In this document: piece after piece, positions 34,345-44,732 of the stretch
Numbering within the stretch: position 1 is the stretch's first letter
How the letters are laid out: each line of letters begins with the position of its first letter
Assembly (NCBI RefSeq): GCF_007570825.1
Contig: NZ_SUNB01000004.1
Location: 186,001-250,000 of the forward strand
DNA: 64,000 nt
Reading direction: 5' to 3'
Source: Pleionea sediminis
GTDB taxonomy: Bacteria > Pseudomonadota > Gammaproteobacteria > Enterobacterales > Kangiellaceae
Notes under the pieces: generated by a model
Databases searched by the model: none
What the model was told of the DNA's origin: nothing
The model's input: the letters and a program-made list of their open reading frames with translations, nothing else
Position numbers and translations under genes: made by a program

Positions 34345-37300
34345 ATGTTAAAAAGAATTAGTGATTATACAACTGTCTTGTTAGTAACAATTATCGCTGG
34401 TTTTTCCCTCCCTGGTTGGTCCGGTCAATATGATAAAATTCATGCCAATGTCACTTTAACGGGTGATAACCAAATTCTCGAAGCTTATTTCAATGGCAAT
34501 GCTTTAACTCTACCTAATAGGAACGCTTGGACGGTGGCTGACCAAATTCTCCTTGTTCCGCTGAACCCGGAGAAAAATGTGTTGGCTTTTCGAGTGAAAG
34601 ACGTGGGCGGCCCAGCGTCTTTTATTGCCAATTTTAAAATGGGTGAGTTTGAATTTGGAAGTTCCGGCAATTGGCGTGTTAGTAAGACAGCGCCCCCAGC
34701 AAATTGGTCAAACGTTTCATTTTCAGATGACCATTGGGACTTTGCGACGTCTCATGGGTTTTATGGTTCAGGTCCTTGGGAAGATCGTGTGGATCATTTC
34801 AATCTAGATTCACCGGCGCAGTGGCTATGGTCGGAAAATAAAAATGCGCCAAATGAAACGGACAATGAAGTCTGGCTTCGATTTACGTTTACTGGTAACT
34901 CTTCTATTTCAGAAACAAATCGCGTTAGCTTTCCCATGTTTAACGAGTATTATCATTATAATGGTTTAACTTATGACTCCGGTGTTTCGTGTCCACCAGG
35001 AAAAGTTATGACAAAATTGGCAGTGGCGCACGATTGGGTGGTGAATGGATTAAGCTTCTATTGTTCAACCTTGTCTACCGGGGGCTCTCTGTCTAACGAA
35101 ACCCGGCAAAACAATTTCACTCGGTCCAACTATCCTCTTTGGATTGGCTCAAGTCGAGGTAATATCGATGTTTTGCAATGTGCGCCAGGAACATTCATCA
35201 CAGGTTTCAATGCGCGTATTGGCTCGTATCTGGATCAAATCGGATTGCAATGCTCCAGTTGGGACAGTGCACTTAATCCTTCTGTAGGTCCTATTGATAG
35301 CGAGTCAGCCGGAGGTGATGGTGGTAGTGTTGTTCAAGAAAGTTGTCCCGCGGGATATGCTGTTTCAAGTGCTCGCGTCCATGTTTCGAATCCTGCCAAT
35401 CCAACCTATGTCAGTCATTTTGCTTTTGATTGCCGTTCGCTAGTCGATCCGATGGGTGAATTTTCTGTATCCCAATCCGATCAAGAAAGTTTTATTACCG
35501 CCGGTGATTCAAGTCAAGATGGATTAACTGATGTCGACTTTGAATTCTCATGTCCTGCTAATATGGTAGTGACTGATTTAGAGTATAAACATGATAACCG
35601 CAGTATCAATAGTGATGGTGTCGAAGCCATTGCTTTCTACTGTGGACATCTCCTCGCTGATGGTTCGATAATTAATAGTATTCGTCAAGACAAGATTCCG
35701 AATACGAACCACCCTGAATGGTTCGGAGTTACCGAATCCACCAATGCAAAAACCCAATATCTTTGTGAGACAGGAAATTTTGTGTCTGAAATTCTTGTCG
35801 AAGTTAATCCTTACGTTAGAGGTATATCAGCTGATTGTTCTACAGTGCAAATGGGGTTAGTCGGTCAGTCCGCTAATGCGTTGCGTAGTAGTAACATTCC
35901 TCCGTTACCTACCAGTAACGCACCAAATAAGAATACGCCGAACGGTAACAATAACAATGCAAATGACAGCGATCAAAATAACGTTCTCATTAACGTCGAT
36001 GAGTTTTGCAGTCGTTGTGTCTTTGATGATTTTCTTTCCGATGATACGATTGATTTCACTGATATCTACAAGCGCATTATTTTAGATAATTCCCGTTATG
36101 ATACGACAGAACTAAAGTATCCAATGACTAATAAAGAGCTCGCTAACGCTACCTTAATTAATCGCGAACCTGAGCTAAACGGAATTTACCAAAGACTTCA
36201 AAATATTTCGAATGCCTCGCGAGCCGTCAATAAGTTACAAACGGCACACGCAACACAGAAGTACATCGGCTTGGGCTGCTCTGAGGGATATGCACTGACG
36301 GGTGCCCGAATTAATATGACGGATGCTCAAGTACGAATACAGGACATTGAGTGGATCTGCAGCGGGTTTAATCCTAATAACCCGAATAATAATGAAAACT
36401 ATGAACAAGCTAAAAATCTTGGCGAGTTAATTGAACAAATAGGGCAGGAAGCTAATGGATTAGCTTATCAGTTAAACTTGGGTGAGCTATTGCGCGATGA
36501 AGTGCAACAAGTTGTGTCGCTTAATTCCCTGCCAATTTCCAGTGTGCATGTGCTTGAGAAAACTTACGGAACGATTTTCGATGTTGATGGTGTTGAATCG
36601 AATTATTTGGACAAACTGGCTTTATTGTTTGAGATTGAATTAGGAAGCACCTCATATAGATCCATTATAGCTATAATTGAAGATGATACAGGTCGCAAAC
36701 ACTTAGCGCTTTTTACTGCTTTTAATGATTTGACTTGGGGAGACTTAGTCCCTCAAATGAATGAGTTCGCTGAAGGAGAACATCAGTTTACCAACAGTTT
36801 GGTAACCTGGATATTAAGTAATAATGGTGGGGTATCCCAGCCGATCACTATCAGTAATGGAGAAGCTCAACTAGGCCAGTTTTTACATTCGGAACTTTCT
36901 TTTCTTTATCAAACCGAAGATTACAATCTAGAGTTACTACAGGGCGTCAATATTGCTACAGCGTTAGAATTGGATAAGTTACCTAATGCATTAGAAAATA
37001 GTTTTGGTTTCGACTGGGATCAGCATACCGTTATTCTAGAAGGTAAAGTCGATATTGATCTTACTGACTTTTTACAAGGTGACTGGTCTAGCCCCAATAG
37101 CGTCTATTTTGAAGCAACGCTTCCATTTACAAACTTCAATGCCAGTAAACATCCATTTCCGGCTGATTTTTCGGCGTTGGAATTAGAGTCAGTTTCCTTG
37201 GGGATCGGTGTTACAGACGGTCAAATAAGTATGTCATTAGGCTCGATTGTCGATGCTAAGCTGGGCGGAACAGACCATCGTTTTAAATTTATGGGTGGAA

Positions 37301-40300
37301 CTATTTATTCTGATGAAGTATCTGACTTCACTTTTTCTGCGCGGATGCTCAATACTTGGGATAAACCTTTTGGTTATTCCAATGTCACTTTAGAACAAGC
37401 GAATATATTTTTCCGGACTGATTCATCATTCACTCAGAAACAAGCAATGTTTACTGGAGAACTGTCTGTAGGCAGTGCGTATTACCTTGCTGGAGTTAAT
37501 CTTGAGTCGAATGGTCAACGAAGCTCTGGTGAGCTGCAGTTAAGCGTTGAGCATCTTGATCGACAAAAATTGATTCAGCTTTTGTCGCATTTTGGAGCGA
37601 CGGGTACTTGGCAACATTTACCAAATGATTTTGAATTAACACGAGCAACCTTGACCTTTGATGGTGATACCAACAACAATTTCATGGCCAGAGTTGCAGG
37701 AACATTAACAATTAATAACGACTTAGCGGTTGATGCAAGCTTTAAATTTACTCACTCAAGTTCTCAAGGCAATAAAGTGGAAGTCAGTTTGGGTGTAACG
37801 GATTTAAGTAGTGCTGAAGTCGCCAGTGTTCTATCATATTTAAGTGGTAGAGATTGGCAAAATACGATACCAAGAGAATTATTTAATATTGAAGCTTTGA
37901 CGGTTAAGATGACTCTTGGGAATAATTCGTCATTGGTAGCAAATGCTCATACTGAATTTTGTTTATTTAAGCAAGAAACTACCGATTGCGAAAACTCATT
38001 TGTTACCTCAGTCCAGTTCTCAATGGTTAACAACCAAACTCAAGTGAGTTTAACCGGTAACTTACAAGGTGAAGTTCGTGTACCTTTGATCGATGTACCT
38101 TTGGTTAATCCTTCGATTCGATTGATTGCAGAAAATGGTTATCAAGATATCGATATTCGCTCAACTATTATTTTCAATGGTGCAAGCGTTCCTGTCGAAT
38201 TAGAGTTCGAGTCAAGAGAGGGTGACATACAAGAAAAGTTCATCATTGGGCCGATTGATTCATTCCAAATTAACGATTTAGAGGCTCTATTTAAAGAGTC
38301 AAGTTTTGACAACCCATTGAATGAATACGAGAAACATAATATTTCCGTTAAGTTTACTGACACGACTTTAGAGCTTGAGAAGGAGAATGATCTTTATCGG
38401 CTTACGGCTTATTCAAGCGCAACTATCGATCATAATACAGCAACGGATATTGAGCTTGATGCAATGATTAGTGCAACAAAGCGAGGCAGTCAACCCTTTA
38501 GCGTATTCGTAGCTCTACATGAGACAGAAGTAAAGAAAGATTCCTTGTCCGATGATTTATCATTTGCCGACTTTGCTCCGGCTCTATCAAATCATTCGAG
38601 TGACCCAGGACAAGCTCACGGTATCACTTTAAGCTCAATTAAGTTTGAAAAATCCGCTCTGGTATTTAGTAATTCAAACATCAATCTCAATCAGTTGTCT
38701 TATCAAGCTCAAAACTTTCTCAAAACTCATTTTGATGGTCGAGCATTCCCAATTCCAAATGGCATTCACTTTATGGCTGATTTAGTTCTCGAACAGCCTA
38801 GCTTGGATACGTTTAATGAGCAAACGGCACGCTTTGGTATCGATAATCAACAAGGCTTATTTGTCGAGGTTGGAATTGATTTTACAACAGACAATACGCC
38901 CGAGTTTTCTTTAAAAGGAATTCTTCCAGAAGTTAGAAACTGCGATTTCTTCTCAGACAATTGTATTAATGGCTTACCTAAATGGTTAGTGCAAACTGAA
39001 TTAACCTTGTTCATCGATGTAAAAGAGTCAGAACTCGACATAGGACTGCAAGGTGGTTTAGGCTTTTCGATCCACGATGATATTATGGAGCTCGTATTAA
39101 AAGGAGAGTTTGATGCGACTCCAACACGAATGGCTCTTGATTTTTGTGCTGAACTGGGAGTTTTTGACAATGATAATCCAAGTTTCCCAAGCTGTACTTT
39201 GCCTATCGGAGATTCATGCGGCAAAAGTACGAATGGCCAATGGCATACGCTCTTTGGCCAGGACTGGTTAGAATTTCAAGACATTTTGTTTGGCTTATCT
39301 TTCTCACCGACTAACATTACATTCGATGCTGCGGCAGGCGTCAAAGTTGATGGGAAAGACATGCTACTGCGTGAATTTGAGTTGAGCATTAATCCTGAAA
39401 CTGGTATTCCAACAGGTTTTGTTATTGATGTCTTATCACAGTCATCATTGAGTACGGCAGACTTTGTCAGTTTGTCAGAGCGTTTTGCCCAAGGATCAGG
39501 AATGCCACACTTTTTAGCAAACTCTAGTAAGTTACCGGCGCTGTATCTACAACCGGAGCACGATGAATCATGCGGACAAGATTTATTGGCGCTTAAAGTG
39601 GATTTACGAGCGGGAAATTTCCCATCGATTAAAGCTGAAGGAAAACTCGCTTTTTCGATTGATGGTAACGAACAAAATGCGAGTCGTTTAGGCGAGCTAC
39701 AGTTCGAGATGGACAGTCATCACCTACATTTTTACGGAGATTTAGAACTGGGTGGAAAGAAATTGTCCGAGACTCGTCTTGATTTAGATTCGTCAGGTTT
39801 AAACTTTGCCTCGCAACTTGAATTGCCGTTTACTGGACAATTTGTTCAAGTCGCAAAAGGACGAGCAGAATGTGATTTTACCGTAGCGAAACATGGTGCA
39901 GCTTGTTTCAACAATATTGTTTCTCAAGAAGCAACAAATGTATATAACTGTGGCGTTGAAGAACTGTCCGGTCTTGCAAAATGTGCAACTCATCCAAGTA
40001 ATCTTTATTGGACAGGTTGGGGACCATTTAAAAAACCGCATTGCCGAAATATTAAATCATGCGATACAGATATTGATGTTGCTGTATGTCGCGATAACTT
40101 TGAAGAAGCTGTTAAACAATGCGATGAGTATTTAACGGTTGATGAGAGTCAAGGACTAACACTTTTAGCAAAAGTCGATGCAGTCATTGCGGTAAATGGA
40201 CTTCAGTCAGAAGTAAAAGGCTCGGCAGAAGGTGACGTATGTATTGGCGCTACTTGCTACTATGCGCGTGGAGATATCGATGTTGGGCTAGACCCGCGCC

Positions 40301-41649
40301 ACTTTAAAGTCAACTTCGGTAAAGTGGGTGTCGTCAAAGAACAGAATCATAGTTTCACATCACCGACTGAAGATAAAATGAAAGAAAGTTACCCATTTGT
40401 TAATGAAAACATAACTTATCGCGGTAACTTGATTGATTTCGATGCGAGTGGTGAAGGGGATTCTGTCGTTATTAGAGATACGGATCAAAGTAGCTCGACA
40501 CGATTTAATAATTTAGAAGTTTTGTACTCGAGTCGAAATGAACCGCTGCCCATTATATCTGGAGAGACAGATATTGAGTTTATTGATAATGACGCTGATG
40601 TTTTAAGAGCTGATCGCATTCAATTTGCTGACTTTTTTGGTGATGGCCAAACGGATGTGTTGGTGGAGTATCAAGATACTAGTGGAAATTATCGTTGGTT
40701 ACTTGCTCAAAATGGCTCTCAATCTTGGGAAGATGTCACTCCTGACTCTCTTATTTCGATAGGATTGCAAGGGGAGTTCGCTAGGATACAAATTGATGAA
40801 GAGAGTCTCAGTCCAACTTTAGTCGTTAAAGGGATTTTAGCAGGTGATTTTGATGGTGATACTATGGCAGAAATACTGATTGTTGCCACTACAACGTCGG
40901 GCGTTAACCACTGGTATCAATGTAACATTGGTATTTCGGGAGAATGTCGTTTAGTTAATTCATCGAATATTAGTTACGAATATCACCAACTGCAGATTGG
41001 CTACTTTAACAATGATACAAAACTAGATTTGTTCTACAACGAATCAGGCAATGACAATAATGGTCGTTGGGTTGCGCTTTTATCCAGCGATAAAGGCGAA
41101 ATGGTAAGAAAGGTTCTTAAGTCAAAAACCTTTTCCGATCTTAAAGAGGATGCTAAGGCCGATTCCATCCTTAATTCGACTCCGGGTTTGTACGATCGAG
41201 CGTTGAGTCGCGGCTTGCACTTAGGTGATTTTGATGGTGATGGCTTGACTGACGTACTAACCGCTCGAACTCGAGACAGTAATGGTCAATGGGTTTGGAA
41301 CATTGCTTACGCGAGTAGCGACTATAATAAAGCTCAAGTTTATCGTGACTGGAATAATCCTGATCGACTGTTCGTGAGTGACATCGATGGCAATGGTCTT
41401 GCAGATGCCGTCATTGCTCAAGATAATGATGGTAACGCTGATTACATATGGCGAGTATTTTATGGTGGTGATGCTAATGATAAAAAAGGTGGCAAAAATC
41501 GCCGAAACAATTCTGAAGACGGGGATTATCAGAATGATTCGTTAGATACTTTAATTACTTCGATTAATATCAGTACCGACTTGGTTCACAGTGGTGCTAT
41601 TCAAAAGCCAAGTGCCGCTGAGCGCAAGCAAAAGGAGAATATCCAATGA
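34345..41649 (+). CDS. Giant exported protein with Cys repeats, long beta region and FG-GAP repeats
   Basis: A 2434-residue secreted protein. Signal peptide 1-27. Residues 28-190 look like a galactose-binding-type beta sandwich (YFNGNAL, WTVADQILLVPL, VWLRFTFTG). Residues 210-520 hold repeated Cys modules of the form C-P-x-G-x-x-(V/I)-x(6-25)-(I/L)-x-F-x-C, with one more at about 645-675 after an Asn-rich linker. Residues 700-1830 are a long series of amphipathic strands without recognised family. A second Cys-rich patch lies at 1838-1975. Residues 2085-2380 contain FG-GAP/VCBS-type repeats (LAGDFDGDTMAEILIV, LGDFDGDGLTDVLTA, VSDIDGNGLADAVIA), which bind calcium. The stop overlaps the next start (ATGA), so the two are translationally coupled. 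Surface location and a binding role are inferred. Confidence 0.8.
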   Translation: MLKRISDYTTVLLVTIIAGFSLPGWSGQYDKIHANVTLTGDNQILEAYFNGNALTLPNRNAWTVADQILLVPLNPEKNVLAFRVKDVGGPASFIANFKMGEFEFGSSGNWRVSKTAPPANWSNVSFSDDHWDFATSHGFYGSGPWEDRVDHFNLDSPAQWLWSENKNAPNETDNEVWLRFTFTGNSSISETNRVSFPMFNEYYHYNGLTYDSGVSCPPGKVMTKLAVAHDWVVNGLSFYCSTLSTGGSLSNETRQNNFTRSNYPLWIGSSRGNIDVLQCAPGTFITGFNARIGSYLDQIGLQCSSWDSALNPSVGPIDSESAGGDGGSVVQESCPAGYAVSSARVHVSNPANPTYVSHFAFDCRSLVDPMGEFSVSQSDQESFITAGDSSQDGLTDVDFEFSCPANMVVTDLEYKHDNRSINSDGVEAIAFYCGHLLADGSIINSIRQDKIPNTNHPEWFGVTESTNAKTQYLCETGNFVSEILVEVNPYVRGISADCSTVQMGLVGQSANALRSSNIPPLPTSNAPNKNTPNGNNNNANDSDQNNVLINVDEFCSRCVFDDFLSDDTIDFTDIYKRIILDNSRYDTTELKYPMTNKELANATLINREPELNGIYQRLQNISNASRAVNKLQTAHATQKYIGLGCSEGYALTGARINMTDAQVRIQDIEWICSGFNPNNPNNNENYEQAKNLGELIEQIGQEANGLAYQLNLGELLRDEVQQVVSLNSLPISSVHVLEKTYGTIFDVDGVESNYLDKLALLFEIELGSTSYRSIIAIIEDDTGRKHLALFTAFNDLTWGDLVPQMNEFAEGEHQFTNSLVTWILSNNGGVSQPITISNGEAQLGQFLHSELSFLYQTEDYNLELLQGVNIATALELDKLPNALENSFGFDWDQHTVILEGKVDIDLTDFLQGDWSSPNSVYFEATLPFTNFNASKHPFPADFSALELESVSLGIGVTDGQISMSLGSIVDAKLGGTDHRFKFMGGTIYSDEVSDFTFSARMLNTWDKPFGYSNVTLEQANIFFRTDSSFTQKQAMFTGELSVGSAYYLAGVNLESNGQRSSGELQLSVEHLDRQKLIQLLSHFGATGTWQHLPNDFELTRATLTFDGDTNNNFMARVAGTLTINNDLAVDASFKFTHSSSQGNKVEVSLGVTDLSSAEVASVLSYLSGRDWQNTIPRELFNIEALTVKMTLGNNSSLVANAHTEFCLFKQETTDCENSFVTSVQFSMVNNQTQVSLTGNLQGEVRVPLIDVPLVNPSIRLIAENGYQDIDIRSTIIFNGASVPVELEFESREGDIQEKFIIGPIDSFQINDLEALFKESSFDNPLNEYEKHNISVKFTDTTLELEKENDLYRLTAYSSATIDHNTATDIELDAMISATKRGSQPFSVFVALHETEVKKDSLSDDLSFADFAPALSNHSSDPGQAHGITLSSIKFEKSALVFSNSNINLNQLSYQAQNFLKTHFDGRAFPIPNGIHFMADLVLEQPSLDTFNEQTARFGIDNQQGLFVEVGIDFTTDNTPEFSLKGILPEVRNCDFFSDNCINGLPKWLVQTELTLFIDVKESELDIGLQGGLGFSIHDDIMELVLKGEFDATPTRMALDFCAELGVFDNDNPSFPSCTLPIGDSCGKSTNGQWHTLFGQDWLEFQDILFGLSFSPTNITFDAAAGVKVDGKDMLLREFELSINPETGIPTGFVIDVLSQSSLSTADFVSLSERFAQGSGMPHFLANSSKLPALYLQPEHDESCGQDLLALKVDLRAGNFPSIKAEGKLAFSIDGNEQNASRLGELQFEMDSHHLHFYGDLELGGKKLSETRLDLDSSGLNFASQLELPFTGQFVQVAKGRAECDFTVAKHGAACFNNIVSQEATNVYNCGVEELSGLAKCATHPSNLYWTGWGPFKKPHCRNIKSCDTDIDVAVCRDNFEEAVKQCDEYLTVDESQGLTLLAKVDAVIAVNGLQSEVKGSAEGDVCIGATCYYARGDIDVGLDPRHFKVNFGKVGVVKEQNHSFTSPTEDKMKESYPFVNENITYRGNLIDFDASGEGDSVVIRDTDQSSSTRFNNLEVLYSSRNEPLPIISGETDIEFIDNDADVLRADRIQFADFFGDGQTDVLVEYQDTSGNYRWLLAQNGSQSWEDVTPDSLISIGLQGEFARIQIDEESLSPTLVVKGILAGDFDGDTMAEILIVATTTSGVNHWYQCNIGISGECRLVNSSNISYEYHQLQIGYFNNDTKLDLFYNESGNDNNGRWVALLSSDKGEMVRKVLKSKTFSDLKEDAKADSILNSTPGLYDRALSRGLHLGDFDGDGLTDVLTARTRDSNGQWVWNIAYASSDYNKAQVYRDWNNPDRLFVSDIDGNGLADAVIAQDNDGNADYIWRVFYGGDANDKKGGKNRRNNSEDGDYQNDSLDTLITSINISTDLVHSGAIQKPSAAERKQKENIQ

Positions 41650-43565
41650 TTTACTTGACTCATATCAAACGAACACAGACCGAGTTGAGTTTCTATATTA
41701 GTCGCTTGCTTCAAGTTATTTATCGGCAATCAATGACTAAATTAGTTTTAATGACTTCACTTCTTATGACGTTGTCCGTCGCTAGTGACGATGAAAGTGT
41801 GGTGCAAAAGAACTTTAAAGCTAAACTAACTACAAGTCAGTTTAATGCGATATGGAGTAAGCGAGAATTTAATGATACTAATTCAGATAGTGAGGTTGGA
41901 TTTTACCTTTATCCTAAAATTGCCAAGAAGAATATTGTTAAAGATGAAGTCATTAGAGCATTGGTTAACTCCGCAGAAAACTGGGATGAAATCGATTCAG
42001 GCTATCAATATATTTTAGAGTTATCCACTGCATTAGGTTTAGATGTTCGAGCAGACGCAGACGGAAACATTATTGATATTATTCCTTATTCTAATTATTG
42101 GCTTGATAATCCTCTAAATTTGGATATCGACGTGCTCAATGCCCAATACCAAGCTCTCGACTGGGATAAAAAGATCGATACAATCTTGAGTATGAACGCG
42201 AATTATCGAGGTAAAATAGTTCGAGTTTATTATTGTGGTGACAGTGAAGGATGTCCAAAAGGTGTAAGTGGTTGGTATCACCCTAATAAAAATTTGCTGC
42301 TCGACGATAACGAGCTAGATATACCCCCAAGAGATAACAAGAAGGATCTGCGCTTGCACGTTTATGCGATAGGTGCCGGGAACTGTACGGTCATTGAATG
42401 CCCGGATTCGAATGAAGCAATTGTTGCTGATTGTGGCTCGACAGGCGATGCTAGATATCCTAAGACGATGTTTCCAACAAATAGTAGCCAAGTTTTGTCG
42501 CCTCCTGCTGGTTCAACGGAACGCCCAATACCTTATGAAATCAATTTCTTTTTGAGCAAACTCTACGAAGTACTGAAAGATAAAAGTGAAGTAACGATTG
42601 TTCTTAGTCATTCTGATATCGATCATTACAATTACTTTGAGTTCTTTACTCACAATTTTTTCGGTAGTGATATATTAAGTAACTTAAAAGCCTTATATGT
42701 TGGCGGTCAATTTAATCAATACAATTCTGATATTGATATCCCTGCAACAATTCATGGTCACTTTGGTGATGACGCAGCGAATAAGGTGTATGCAATGGGA
42801 GAAGTTTTGGGTCAGCCATATACCCACGTAGAAAAGTATATCGATCGAGATGCTTCTGGAAGAGCAATTAGACGGAATATTAGGCGATGGACTGCGCAGC
42901 CAATTTATTCGCTCGATGAAACGCAAAATGGAGTACTTAAGACAGAACCTCCAAGTTGTGGCGCGGCGACGGTTGATATTCTTGCCGTGAATGCTGAAGA
43001 AGAGGAGTGGAAGATTAAAAACGGATCCGATCCTCGCTCTAATCAAAGAAGCCTCGTTTTACGTGTCAGTTATCAGGGTAAATCAATCATATTACCCGGT
43101 GATGCGACAGAAACGGCATTACGTAAAACGTTAACTAACGGGATTGGACAATCAACTATTGTGGTTGCACCACATCATGGCTCTGCTGAAAAGAAATCTC
43201 ATCTAGAGGAATGGATCGAGAAAGTTAACCCAGAATATTTAGTATTTAGTAGCGGAAAATCGAAACACGGTCATCCGAATCTAACAACGTATAATCGTTA
43301 CAATCATAGTGGTTCACAATTGCTCGACGCTGATGAACATAAATTTTTTGTTTACAACGGACATAACGCTTCTTCCCAAACAGTAACTTCGAATAAGCAA
43401 ATTTTTAGCACTTATTTTGATGGAAGCGTTGTTTTTACTATTAATGGTACTGGTAGTTCAGCAAATCGAGTAGAAGCAGATTGCTATGGCCCATTTCTAA
43501 ACTTAGATAAGCCAGATGACGATGAGCCCGAATTTAGTCACTGGTGTAGTCCGTTAAAGAGATGA
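41646..43565 (+). CDS. Exported ComEC-like metallo-beta-lactamase-fold protein
   Basis: A 639-residue protein whose C-terminal half is the metallo-beta-lactamase fold of the ComEC/Rec2 type. It has LHVYAIGAGNCTVIE (about 240), VLSHSDIDHYNYF (metal ligands, about 319-326), IILPGDAT (about 483), VAPHHGS (about 506) and SSGKSKHGHPN (about 538). ComEC's domain of this fold degrades DNA strand during uptake; lone relatives may be nucleases, phosphodiesterases or lactonases. Here it is preceded by a possible uncleaved or late signal segment (MTKLVLMTSLLMTLSVASDD, residues 30-49) and an N-terminal region of unknown type. ATG 41646 has AGGAG at 8 nt and overlaps the upstream stop. No ComEC channel domain is present. 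Substrate unknown. Confidence 0.82.
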   Translation: MIYLTHIKRTQTELSFYISRLLQVIYRQSMTKLVLMTSLLMTLSVASDDESVVQKNFKAKLTTSQFNAIWSKREFNDTNSDSEVGFYLYPKIAKKNIVKDEVIRALVNSAENWDEIDSGYQYILELSTALGLDVRADADGNIIDIIPYSNYWLDNPLNLDIDVLNAQYQALDWDKKIDTILSMNANYRGKIVRVYYCGDSEGCPKGVSGWYHPNKNLLLDDNELDIPPRDNKKDLRLHVYAIGAGNCTVIECPDSNEAIVADCGSTGDARYPKTMFPTNSSQVLSPPAGSTERPIPYEINFFLSKLYEVLKDKSEVTIVLSHSDIDHYNYFEFFTHNFFGSDILSNLKALYVGGQFNQYNSDIDIPATIHGHFGDDAANKVYAMGEVLGQPYTHVEKYIDRDASGRAIRRNIRRWTAQPIYSLDETQNGVLKTEPPSCGAATVDILAVNAEEEEWKIKNGSDPRSNQRSLVLRVSYQGKSIILPGDATETALRKTLTNGIGQSTIVVAPHHGSAEKKSHLEEWIEKVNPEYLVFSSGKSKHGHPNLTTYNRYNHSGSQLLDADEHKFFVYNGHNASSQTVTSNKQIFSTYFDGSVVFTINGTGSSANRVEADCYGPFLNLDKPDDDEPEFSHWCSPLKR

Positions 43566-44001
43566 GGGCACTGTTTACCGAAACCATCCTTGTAATAAAG
43601 AGATGAGTAAATACTAATAATTTAGCTGTCTATCCTTAACGATAGGCAGCTTTAATTTGAATCGTTTCTGAGAATATTCTATTTCTTTATGAGTATATTA
43701 AGTCTCAGCGAACTAATTTTCATTTACATGTCAATGCTCAAGATAATTTCAGAGAAGTCTTACAGCTAATCTTAAGCTAAATTGTTACTCTTAAACCTCG
43801 ATAAAATGCCGTTAAACTATCGAGATGTAATACGATTGCTGAGTTGTAAAAACAGTAACGAAATTATTACAGAATTGAGTTATGGATAATTGTATTTTTG
43901 AGCCTAAGTGAAAACGTTGGTACTGCTGCTGCACGTTGCAGTTTTTCATTGTCGCCCTTTAACGCATCTTCCATATTAAAGACTAATTTAGGAGGCTAAC
44001 A
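43566..44001. other. Gene-free stretch with terminator
   Basis: 436 bp. The start holds the terminator at 43624; the rest is presumably the promoter and leader of the next gene, which has a strong AGGAGG site. No ORF supported. Confidence 0.5.
43624..43651 (+). terminator. Terminator of the giant-protein operon
   Basis: Stem AGCTGTCTATC (43624-43634) and GATAGGCAGCT (43641-43651), one G-T pair, loop of 6 nt, followed by TTAATTT. Confidence 0.7.
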
Positions 44002-44658
44002 ATGAGCAACTTTACAGGAATATTGATTACCCTAGCAGTGCTGGCAGTTCTGTTTTGTAGTGGGGAAGTAAGCTCCAAAGCACCACCGTACGAATTGAGA
44101 AAGACAACGGATGGCTACCAGATTGAAGGATTACCGCGTGAACTGATAAGCGAATTTAGGAATCTGACTGAACGCGAAAAAATAGCTGTATCACTAATCG
44201 ATCCCCAATACGGAAAAACAAAAATATTTGGTGTCGGTACCGTATTGGGAGAAAACTCCTTGTCACTATCGACAAACAAACAGTTTCGTTATTCCCCCGA
44301 CTTAAATAAAACATACCTTATATTAGAGTTGGCCTCACCACCAACTGGTGGAGGTGATTGTTCTGGATGCACCCTCACCAACAGTAACCTGCAAGCTGTA
44401 TCGCCTCAAATTTGTTGGTGCTTTAGCAAGACACCTTCCGGCGATGGAGACAAAAACTGTGACGGCTCCCCTAAGCTTGTGCATTTTCCTTTGCCACCTG
44501 AATCTGTTTTTAATCTTCGTCAGGCAATGAACGATCATCAAAAAGCTTCCATCTACCTCGAATGCTATCCAACATCCGGTCCCGAAGATTGGGCAGAAGA
44601 TTGCACACTCTTTAATGCCATTTGTGCAGGAGGTGGTGGAGGGGGGGTCGCAACTTGA
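44002..44658 (+). CDS. Exported Cys-rich protein with Gly tail, unknown
   Basis: A 218-residue exported protein with a strong AGGAGG ribosome site. Signal peptide about 1-25 (LAVLAVLFCSGEVSSKA; the Cys is not in a good lipobox). Residues 30-110 are a beta-rich domain (YQIEGLPRELISEF, KTYLILELASPP). Residues 115-210 hold nine Cys, including GGGDCSGC and CWCF. The end reads CAGGGGGGVAT, coded over a run of seven G at 44641-44647. One extra G would extend the frame 27 codons into the tiny ORF downstream. No family recognised. Flanked by terminators on both sides. Confidence 0.7.
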   Translation: MSNFTGILITLAVLAVLFCSGEVSSKAPPYELRKTTDGYQIEGLPRELISEFRNLTEREKIAVSLIDPQYGKTKIFGVGTVLGENSLSLSTNKQFRYSPDLNKTYLILELASPPTGGGDCSGCTLTNSNLQAVSPQICWCFSKTPSGDGDKNCDGSPKLVHFPLPPESVFNLRQAMNDHQKASIYLECYPTSGPEDWAEDCTLFNAICAGGGGGGVAT

Positions 44659-44669
44659 AGGAGGAGGGT

Positions 44670-44732
44670 ATGGTTGCTCAATTAATCGCTAAAAACATTT
44701 TTACGATGTTTGAATCCACCGAGAGCAATTAA
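44670..44732 (+). CDS. Possible 20-residue peptide
   Basis: A very short frame (MVAQLIAKNIFTMFESTESN) with an excellent ribosome site, AAGGAGG, 5 nt before the ATG, starting 12 bp after the Cys-rich gene stop and ending before a terminator. The first half is an amphipathic helix pattern. It could be a real leader or effector peptide, or the site could be incidental. The same frame would be read as the C-terminus of the upstream gene if the G run had eight G. Confidence 0.35.
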   Translation: MVAQLIAKNIFTMFESTESN

